From: an uncultured Eubacterium sp.
GTDB lineage: Bacteria; Bacillota; Clostridia; Lachnospirales; Lachnospiraceae
Reading direction: 5' to 3'
NCBI GenBank assembly: GCA_910584875.1
Contig: CAJUDA010000001.1
Span: 57,558 to 121,557, forward strand
Length of the DNA: 64,000 nt
Shown here in pieces: positions 58,165-64,000 of this stretch (positions are counted from its first letter, which is position 1; every line of letters begins with the position of its first letter). The notes beneath the pieces were generated by a model. That model had not been told where the DNA came from. It saw nothing but the letters and a program-made list of their open reading frames with translations, and did not search any database. Position numbers and translations under genes: made by a program.

Positions 58165-59901
58165 TCATCCTTCTTCTACGATAGGGATCATCATATTTTC
58201 AAAGGCATTCCTCATTTTTGGATGGCGGATCATAAAGTGAATGACGGGCGTTTTGTTTTTGGATACGATGACCTGGTTTCCTTCATGGATATAAATCTGT
58301 ATATTCTGAAATGCGGGAGAGGGATTTTTTTGTATGACATAGTTTGTATGCTGGTTTTGATAATTTTCCATCTGGTGCAAATGTTCTCTGTAGTCTTCCC
58401 AGGTGTAGACAATATCTTTTTCGTAAAACATACCGGAAAGGGACATCATGATGGGGGACTGACTGAATTCGGATTCCGTCAATACAGGCACCTCTTCTAC
58501 GAGGATGTCGTGGCTGAGGATCTCACTGGCCAGTTCTCTCTGGGTGGCGGCATGCCGGATGATTTTTATTTGATCCGCTTCGCTGATCTGATTATTTTGC
58601 AAAATTTTCCGGATCAGGTCATCGGTTGCCGTGTGCAGTGACAGGGAAGATAGAATCAAATGTCTGCGTCCTTCTGTTTTTGCATCCATCTGCAAAAGGG
58701 CATTGTAGTCCCGCTCACGGTCCTGTCTGTAAATTTCCATAAGGGGAGAGGCTTTCGATAAAAGACGTTTCGCACGTCTTTTATAATAGGCAACCTCCTC
58801 TTTGTTCTTAGTGAGGTAATACTTTCCTTCGCTATGGTATCCATTGATTGCTTCCCCGGTCAGGGCGGCGCTTCCGGATACCTTTAAAAAGTGTGAGAAT
58901 ACATGGCTCTCTGTATCTTTTAAATAATAAGGAGAAATCTGGCCTGTCATATACATAGGTATCCAGCTTTCCAGACCGAGCATCATATCCTCAAAGGAAC
59001 GGTTTATATAATGGATCTGGTTGAGGTGAAGCCCTTTTTTCAGCATCATAGCCATACCGAACATCCACTTTTTTGGAAATTCGGCATCTTTCGCCATTTC
59101 TCCCATAGGCATATCACTATACATAATCACAGGCTCTCTGGATCTGGATAGTACCGTTGCTTTCAGAAAAGACAGTTCACTGTCCATCATTTCTTTCAGA
59201 CCGAAATAGCTTTTGGAAGTGGGAAGCTGAAATGGGGCAGACGGTACCTTCCATTCGTCAAAATGAATCGCGTGAATATATTCATTCAGATTAAAACAAT
59301 CTAATTTTTTCAGAAAATCAGACAGATAATCCGTATGGATTTCCGTTCCGTTCGCAAGCCATTCGGCAAGACATTTCTGATAATGATCAGGATCTGCCAG
59401 CTCGTCCGGCTCACAGCCGATCAGTCCCGCAAGGATCATTTTATCCGAGTCACTCTGATAATGACGGGCAATAAAGCGGGTAATGCCCCGGGCGAATTCC
59501 TGAGGATTTGCTGGCTGCCGCTGTCCGTTTTTAATACGGGAAATATAAGAAGGATCATAATTCAGAAACCGGGAAAGCTCGGAAATGCTGACAGATAATA
59601 GGGTAAATAAGGTTTGAACATTCGTCTGCAGTTTTTTGGGATCAATGGTACTGCTTTTGACAAAGGGAGTAAAGCTGTCTGATACAGACTGCATGGTCAT
59701 ATCAGTGATTCCCTTATTTTCAGCGATATGGACAATTCCTTTTACCAGACTGGTAAAGGAACTGGTATCTGCTTCCGGTATGCGTTCACCAGAACGGTAA
59801 CGGCTGATCGTAGCGGCAGAAAGACCGGAGCTCTCTGACAATTCTTTTGCGGTGCAGTTTAACTGTTTCATATATTCGGCAAGCTTATCTTTAAAATTCA
59901 T
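58165..59901 (-). CDS. Large XRE-type regulator with two N-terminal helix-turn-helix motifs
   Basis: A 578-residue protein. HTH one is at about 6-45 (CTAKELSESSGLSAATISRY) and HTH two at about 105-135 (SISELSRFLNYDPSYISRIK). The roughly 430 residues that follow have no family I recognise; they are rich in aromatic residues and Met, contain an RxxKRLLSKASPLM segment, and end in a beta-rich region. No membrane segment is visible. It may be a sensor regulator that reads a small ligand through the long C-terminal part. It is divergent from the secreted repeat protein at 60070, with which it shares a 168-base intergenic region. Confidence 0.72.
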   Translation of the reverse strand: MNFKDKLAEYMKQLNCTAKELSESSGLSAATISRYRSGERIPEADTSSFTSLVKGIVHIAENKGITDMTMQSVSDSFTPFVKSSTIDPKKLQTNVQTLFTLLSVSISELSRFLNYDPSYISRIKNGQRQPANPQEFARGITRFIARHYQSDSDKMILAGLIGCEPDELADPDHYQKCLAEWLANGTEIHTDYLSDFLKKLDCFNLNEYIHAIHFDEWKVPSAPFQLPTSKSYFGLKEMMDSELSFLKATVLSRSREPVIMYSDMPMGEMAKDAEFPKKWMFGMAMMLKKGLHLNQIHYINRSFEDMMLGLESWIPMYMTGQISPYYLKDTESHVFSHFLKVSGSAALTGEAINGYHSEGKYYLTKNKEEVAYYKRRAKRLLSKASPLMEIYRQDRERDYNALLQMDAKTEGRRHLILSSLSLHTATDDLIRKILQNNQISEADQIKIIRHAATQRELASEILSHDILVEEVPVLTESEFSQSPIMMSLSGMFYEKDIVYTWEDYREHLHQMENYQNQHTNYVIQKNPSPAFQNIQIYIHEGNQVIVSKNKTPVIHFMIRHPKMRNAFENMMIPIVEEG

Positions 59902-59939
59902 TCAGGATACCTCTCTTCCATCGATTGTTTTTCTCTCTC

Positions 59940-59967
59940 ATTATAAATCATAAGGTATAAAAAGCAA
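59940..59967 (-). promoter_or_regulatory. Promoter of the tandem-HTH regulator gene
   Basis: On the minus strand TTGCTT (59967-59962), a 16-base spacer and a perfect TATAAT (59945-59940). The -35 overlaps an inverted repeat AGCA-4-TGCT (59963-59974) that could be an operator. Confidence 0.52.
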
Positions 59968-60030
59968 TACTGCTATTTCCGATATGGCACTGCCTGCCCG
60001 GAAATTATATAGATGCAGAGGGGGCGTCAC

Positions 60031-60039
60031 TGCTATAAT
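60031..60039 (+). promoter_or_regulatory. Extended -10 promoter of the secreted repeat protein gene
   Basis: TGCTATAAT (60031-60039): an extended -10 (TGn) with a perfect TATAAT hexamer. No -35 is visible at normal spacing, as is common for extended -10 promoters; an activator may help. Confidence 0.42.
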
Positions 60040-60069
60040 AAGATCAAAAAATATGAAAGGAAGATGAAT

Positions 60070-61647
60070 ATGATGAAAAAAATGAAAAAAATTACAAGGT
60101 GGTTCGCCGTATATATGGTGTTCTGCCTGAGTATGGCAGCTGTGCCGGTTACGGCGTTGGCAAATGTGAAAGAGAATGCGTATACCATTAAAAACATTAC
60201 TATTACAGACGCTACCATTTCCTATCAGGCAGGGGATGCCCCCAAAGCGACAGCAGTGATCAGCGATAGTGAGGCGCATTATGAAATCGCTTATGAAAGC
60301 TGGCTCAGGATGGAAAAACAGGATGAGTATACATGGCAATCCGCGGCGTCATGGTATTCAGATCCCGGGGCGCTGTCGGATCTCCAGAAGCTTACCACAT
60401 TTGAAATGGGGAAATATTATTGGTATAACATTGAATTAAATGCCAAAGATGGATATACCTTTCCCTCCGAATCCGAACTGAATATGTCGCTCAATGGGAA
60501 ACAAATATCCCCGGGGAGCGTTTGTGTTGCAGATGATGGCAGTAAGCTCTCTATGATAGGGATTGCGGAGCTTGGTTCCAAGAAACCTATAATTGACATT
60601 GCAGATGTTGATGATGTTTTCTTTGGTTACAGGGCAGGTGACATGCCGAAAGCGTCTGCTATTCTCCCGGACCCGGAGGCCAGATGTGAGATTGCCTATG
60701 AATATTGGGAGGAAATGGAGACAAAGCCGGACGGGGCATCAGAGCCGGCTGCCTACTGGTATTCAGATGAAAATAAAAACAATGCATTGTCAGCGGACAA
60801 AAAAATCACTGCTTTTGAGGAGGGCAAAACCTATATGTACAGTATTGTCCTGAAAGCAAAAGCCCTGTGTTCTTTTTCCCAGAGCAGTTCCGTCATAGTA
60901 AATGGGAGTAAAGTAAATGCGGTCAATATAACAAACAGCGGGACAGGGCTTTTTGTTGCGGCGGTTAAGACGATTCGGATCACATCAGGGTCTGAGCAGA
61001 AGGATGTCTGTACAAACGGGCATAAGATACAGAAAAATATAACGAAGGCATCGGAAAAAAATGACGGAAAGATAGTGACGGGCTGTTCTGTCTGCAAAAA
61101 AGTGCTTTCCACAGAAATGATACCAAAAGTATCGGAGATCCGCCTGTCTGCCGTCTCTTATACTTACAATGGAAAAGTAAAAAAACCGTCAGTTATGGTA
61201 AAAGACCGCACGGGTAAGAAAATCAGTACAGCAGATTATACCGTTTCTTATGCCGGAGGGCGGAAAAATGTAGGAAGCTATGATGTAACCATTACTTTCA
61301 GAGGGAATTATCAGGGGAAGGCAGTAAAACCATTTATTATCAGACCGCAGAATGTATCCATTAACAAAGTGAAATCAGGGAAGAAGAAAATTTTGGTAAA
61401 ATGGAAAAAACAGAACAGACAGATTTCTGGTTTTGAGATACAATATGCGACAGACAGAAAATTTAAAAAAGGGAAAAAGACAGTGACCAGTGCCGCCCGG
61501 GCTGCTTCTAAAACGATAACGAAAGTAAAAATGAAAAAGAAATATTATGTGCGGATCCGCAGTTATAAAACAGTTCGGATCAACGGGAAAAACCAAAAAA
61601 TTTATTCGTCCTGGAGTAAAGGGAAGAGTGTAAAAGTAAAGCGCTGA
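60070..61647 (+). CDS. Secreted protein with duplicated domain, Ig-like and fibronectin III-like ends
   Basis: About 525 residues. The ATG at 60070 is placed by AAAGGAAG 6 bases upstream; ATGs at 60064 and 60013 are in frame. A signal peptide ends near VPVTALA. Two copies of a domain of about 105 residues follow (ISYQAGDAPKATAV...YEIAYESWLRM and FGYRAGDMPKASAI...CEIAYEYWEEM). Next comes a Cys-containing segment (CTNGH, GCSVCKKVL), a bacterial Ig-like domain (SYTYNGKVKKPSVMVKDRTG) and a C-terminal Fn3-like domain rich in Lys. There is no sortase motif or membrane anchor. Similar modular surface proteins are common in Lachnospiraceae. Ligand or function is unknown; attachment to polymers or cells is a guess. 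Confidence 0.75.
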   Translation: MMKKMKKITRWFAVYMVFCLSMAAVPVTALANVKENAYTIKNITITDATISYQAGDAPKATAVISDSEAHYEIAYESWLRMEKQDEYTWQSAASWYSDPGALSDLQKLTTFEMGKYYWYNIELNAKDGYTFPSESELNMSLNGKQISPGSVCVADDGSKLSMIGIAELGSKKPIIDIADVDDVFFGYRAGDMPKASAILPDPEARCEIAYEYWEEMETKPDGASEPAAYWYSDENKNNALSADKKITAFEEGKTYMYSIVLKAKALCSFSQSSSVIVNGSKVNAVNITNSGTGLFVAAVKTIRITSGSEQKDVCTNGHKIQKNITKASEKNDGKIVTGCSVCKKVLSTEMIPKVSEIRLSAVSYTYNGKVKKPSVMVKDRTGKKISTADYTVSYAGGRKNVGSYDVTITFRGNYQGKAVKPFIIRPQNVSINKVKSGKKKILVKWKKQNRQISGFEIQYATDRKFKKGKKTVTSAARAASKTITKVKMKKKYYVRIRSYKTVRINGKNQKIYSSWSKGKSVKVKR

Positions 61648-61663
61648 GCTAAGAAGAAAAGAG

Positions 61664-61688
61664 GGAGCATATCATTGTGATATGCTCC
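61664..61688 (+). terminator. Hairpin between convergent genes, possible two-way terminator
   Basis: GGAGCATATCA (61664-61674) pairs perfectly with TGATATGCTCC (61678-61688) around TTG. On the minus strand a T-rich stretch follows the hairpin, so it may end glnN transcription; on the plus strand the T content is low. Confidence 0.6.
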
Positions 61689-61747
61689 ATTCAGATTATA
61701 GTTTTCTCATGTTTTTCGGATGTCTGCGGTTTTCAGCCAGCCATTTT

Positions 61748-63859
61748 TTATACTTCAAACAGCATATCGCCATATGCCGGTACCGGCCAGTGGCGTTTAT
61801 CCACGATATCTTCCAGCGTATCAATCGGGGCGCGCAGGTCGGCCATCGCTTTGACTACCACATCACGGTAGTATTCAGCCTGCTCCTTCCCTTCCTCCAT
61901 GGTATTTGCCTGATCATTGACTTCGCGCAGTGCGAGGACTGCTTTGCGTGCGTCGGCAAGGAGAGAGGAACATTTCTTTAACAGTTCAGTCTGTACAGAT
62001 ACATCGGCATCGCCACAGGCGCTCTGGATCGTATTGATGGAATCCGCAAGGTTGGTGACATAGCTGATGACAGACGGGATATACTGCTTGGATGCCATTT
62101 TGACCATCGTCTTTGCCTCGATATTGAGGGCTTTGGCGTAGGCTTCGTAGTTGATCTCGGCACGGGCTTCCAGCTCGGCGCGGTCAAATACACCCTGTCT
62201 CTCAAACATGGCGATCGTCTTTTCATCTACCAGGGAAGCGGTGGCGTCTACCATAGTCCGGACATTTGGCAGTCCTCTGCGCTCTGCCTCTGCGATCCAG
62301 TCATCGGAGTAGCCGTTTCCATTGAATATAACCTTCTGATGTTCCCTGAGTGTCTCACAGATCAGCTCATCTACGGCAGTGTCAAAATCCTCTGCCTGCT
62401 CCAGCCGGTCCGCCATTTTTTCCAGAACATCTGCCACCGTTGCATTGAGTACGGTATTGGCGTCAGCAATGGACATGGAAGAGGCTACCATACGGAATTC
62501 AAACTTGTTGCCGGTAAAGGCGAATGGTGATGTCCGGTTGCGGTCGGTAGCGTCTTTCTTGATCGGAGGAATGGTGTGGACGCCGATATCCATCTTTTCA
62601 CCTTTATTACTGTGAGTGGCAGTACCCGTTGCCAGGATCTGCTCGACGATATCTTCCAGCTGTTCGCCGAGGAAGATGGAGATGATCGCCGGGGGTGCCT
62701 CGTTGGCGCCGAGACGGTGGTCATTTCCCGGATTGGAGGCAGACATACGGAGCAGGGCAGCATGATCGTCTACCGCTGCGATGACGGCAGAGAGGAATAA
62801 GAGGAACTGCTTGTTGTCGTATGGTGCGGAACCCGGGCGCAGAAGATTCTGGCCGAAATTTGTTACGAGAGACCAGTTATCGTGTTTGCCGGAGCCATTT
62901 ACACCGGCAAACGGTTTCTCATGAAGAAGGCATTCCAGATTGTGACGGCGTGCCACCTTCTTCATCGTCTCCATTACCAACTGGTTGTGATCGGTGGCAA
63001 TATTTGCGGTATCAAAGATCGGAGCCATCTCATGCTGTGCCGGAGCGACTTCGTTGTGCTGGGTCTTGGAGAGGATACCGAGTTTCCAGAGTTCTATGTT
63101 CAGTTCTTTCATAAAGGAAGCCTGACGTTCACGGATGCTCCCGAAATAGTGGTCATCCAGTTCCTGTCCCTTGGGCGGCATGGAGCCAAACAGAGTGCGT
63201 CCCGTGAAGATCAGGTCATCGCGCTTCAGATACTGGTCGCGGTCGATCAGGAAGTATTCCTGTTCCGCACCGACCGAACATTTGACGTTACTTGTTTCGT
63301 CATCCCCGAAAAGTCTCAGGATACGGACAGCGTGTTTGCTCACTGCCTCCATGGAACGGAGAAGAGGGGTTTTCTTGTCCAGCGCCTCACCCGTATAAGA
63401 ACAGAATGCCGTGGGAATGCAGAGTACCGTACCGATGGCATCTTCGCGGAGAAAGGCAGGTGATGTACAATCCCATGCCGTATAGCCTCTCGCTTCAAAA
63501 GTAGCGCGCAGACCGCCGGATGGGAAGGAAGAAGCATCTGGTTCTCCCTTGATCAGCTCTTTGCCGGAGAATTCCAGGACGGCGTGGGAATCAGAGTCAG
63601 CACTCAGGAAAGAATCGTGTTTTTCTGCAGTTACGCCTGTCATGGGCTGGAACCAGTGGGTATAATGGGTAGCACCGTTATTCAGCGCCCATTCCTTCAT
63701 GGCATGGGCTACGACATTAGCAATCTCGGGAGCCAGCTCATTCCCATTTTCAATGGTGCTTTTCAGGGCCGCATACGTTTTCTTGGGAAGATATTCCTGC
63801 ATAACGGCGTCGTTAAATACTTTCGTTCCAAAAACATCTTCAATCACATTTTTTTGCAT
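61748..63859 (-). CDS. glnN: Type III glutamine synthetase
   Basis: About 703 residues, the length of GSIII (GlnN) enzymes, much longer than GSI. It joins ammonia to glutamate with ATP. Characteristic segments are NGATHYTHWFQPMTG near residue 60, FPSGGLRATFEARGYTAWD, EQEYFLID, NGSGKHDNWS and GNDHRLGANEAP. I start at the ATG at 63859, which has GGAGG 5 bases upstream; in-frame ATGs at 63871 and 63940 lie in the leader. A small hairpin (TGCGCA, 7, TGCGCA) sits just before the ribosome site, and a terminator-like hairpin lies further upstream at 63914-63944. Both suggest leader-based control, perhaps in response to nitrogen. Confidence 0.96.
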   Translation of the reverse strand: MQKNVIEDVFGTKVFNDAVMQEYLPKKTYAALKSTIENGNELAPEIANVVAHAMKEWALNNGATHYTHWFQPMTGVTAEKHDSFLSADSDSHAVLEFSGKELIKGEPDASSFPSGGLRATFEARGYTAWDCTSPAFLREDAIGTVLCIPTAFCSYTGEALDKKTPLLRSMEAVSKHAVRILRLFGDDETSNVKCSVGAEQEYFLIDRDQYLKRDDLIFTGRTLFGSMPPKGQELDDHYFGSIRERQASFMKELNIELWKLGILSKTQHNEVAPAQHEMAPIFDTANIATDHNQLVMETMKKVARRHNLECLLHEKPFAGVNGSGKHDNWSLVTNFGQNLLRPGSAPYDNKQFLLFLSAVIAAVDDHAALLRMSASNPGNDHRLGANEAPPAIISIFLGEQLEDIVEQILATGTATHSNKGEKMDIGVHTIPPIKKDATDRNRTSPFAFTGNKFEFRMVASSMSIADANTVLNATVADVLEKMADRLEQAEDFDTAVDELICETLREHQKVIFNGNGYSDDWIAEAERRGLPNVRTMVDATASLVDEKTIAMFERQGVFDRAELEARAEINYEAYAKALNIEAKTMVKMASKQYIPSVISYVTNLADSINTIQSACGDADVSVQTELLKKCSSLLADARKAVLALREVNDQANTMEEGKEQAEYYRDVVVKAMADLRAPIDTLEDIVDKRHWPVPAYGDMLFEV

Positions 63860-63913
63860 AATTTCCTCCATTCTGCGCACGCCTGCTGCGCATACATAAT
63901 TATAAATCAAGAA

Positions 63914-63944
63914 AAAGGTGTCCTCACTGAATGAGAACACCTTT
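63914..63944 (-). terminator. Terminator-like hairpin in the glnN leader
   Basis: On the minus strand AAAGGTGTTCTCA (63944-63932) pairs with TGAGGACACCTTT (63926-63914) over 13 bp with one G-U pair and a 5-base loop, continuing into TTTTTCTT. The plus strand has a mismatch at the G-U position and no such T-run order, so it is built for the minus strand. It lies about 55 bases before the glnN start and may end the upstream gene or attenuate glnN. Confidence 0.68.
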
Positions 63945-63965
63945 GTTCTGATATACTACGCATAT

Positions 63966-63994
63966 ACCATACCACTATTTTTCCAAAATGTAAA
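63966..63994 (-). promoter_or_regulatory. Possible promoter upstream of the glnN leader hairpin
   Basis: On the minus strand TTTACA (63994-63989), a 17-base spacer and TATGGT (63971-63966). The -10 is weak. If it is real, every glnN transcript from it must pass the hairpin at 63914-63944. Confidence 0.33.
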
Positions 63995-64000
63995 GAATTT

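Noticed and set aside
63860..63940. Extended N-terminus of glutamine synthetase from an ATG at 63940
   Set aside because: The extension (MFSFSEDTFFLIYNY) is read from the leader hairpin region and is not like GSIII N-termini; the ATG at 63859 has GGAGG at ideal spacing.
1..64000. Mobile elements, prophage, toxin-antitoxin, tRNA or rRNA genes
   Set aside because: No transposase, integrase, relaxase, capsid or toxin-like frames, no tRNA cloverleaf in the short intergenic regions, and gene content is chromosomal housekeeping and sporulation.

Overview
The window looks like chromosomal DNA of a spore-forming, anaerobic gut-type member of the Lachnospiraceae (Clostridia). The evidence is the combination of sigK, a CspB-like protease and spoIVA, a type III glutamine synthetase, a pyruvate kinase without the C-terminal PEP-utiliser extension, many families typical of this group (DUF4317, DUF3793, DUF3877, DUF6062, DUF6106-like), and strong GGAGG ribosome sites. 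It is gene dense. I see no tRNA, rRNA, insertion sequence, prophage, integrative element or CRISPR array.

Layout. 1-1.85 kb: the end of an unknown gene and an M1 metallopeptidase lipoprotein broken by a +1 frameshift. 1.85-4.2 kb (minus): sigK overlapping a CspB-like subtilisin. 4.3-9.3 kb: DUF4317, a coiled-coil protein, a ZIP metal transporter and an OmpR/PhoR two-component pair. 9.3-15.5 kb: an acyl-AMP ligase-ACP-PlsC fusion, a deoxyribonucleotidase-like HAD protein, a FucO-like alcohol dehydrogenase and a membrane spermidine-synthase fusion. 15.5-22.7 kb: chemoreceptor, L,D-transpeptidase, DUF3793, a domain-permuted GH3 beta-glucosidase and DUF3877. 22.8-32.1 kb: phosphoesterase, pyruvate kinase, glycogen phosphorylase and a MoxR-DUF58-transglutaminase operon. 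32.2-40.2 kb: an FKBP/trigger-factor-like lipoprotein, a FapA-domain protein with twelve 26-residue repeats, an HD-GYP-like protein, spoIVA, an NlpC/P60 hydrolase and a BofC-like protein. 40.2-46.8 kb: two FAD oxidoreductases, proB, DUF896, 5-formyl-THF cyclo-ligase, proA and a PlsC-type acyltransferase in one run. 47.5-50.3 kb: CIRCE-controlled groESL and DUF6106-like. 50.3-55.9 kb: a MarR-controlled carrier-protein pathway. 56-58 kb: guaB and an amidase. 58-64 kb: a tandem-HTH regulator divergent from a secreted repeat protein, then glnN on the minus strand.

The most interesting part is 50.3-55.9 kb: MarR regulator, Sfp-type phosphopantetheinyl transferase, SCP2 protein, alpha/beta hydrolase, stand-alone condensation-domain enzyme, stand-alone acyl carrier protein and acyl-AMP ligase, all on one strand with short gaps. 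These parts would activate an acyl or aminoacyl group, load it on a carrier and join it to an acceptor; the product cannot be read from sequence. Three copies of one 13-bp palindrome sit between the regulator and the operon. Two of them overlap a sigma-A-like promoter and also form the arms of a 20-bp terminator hairpin. A second acyl-AMP ligase/ACP system, fused to PlsC, lies at 9.4 kb, and the only phosphopantetheinyl transferase in the window may serve both.

Other regulatory structure: a spoIVA leader in which a terminator arm doubles as the ribosome site while a sigma-E-like promoter starts inside the hairpin; a terminator-like hairpin between a possible promoter and glnN; and a leader hairpin shared by glycogen phosphorylase and an unrelated coiled-coil gene 20 kb away.
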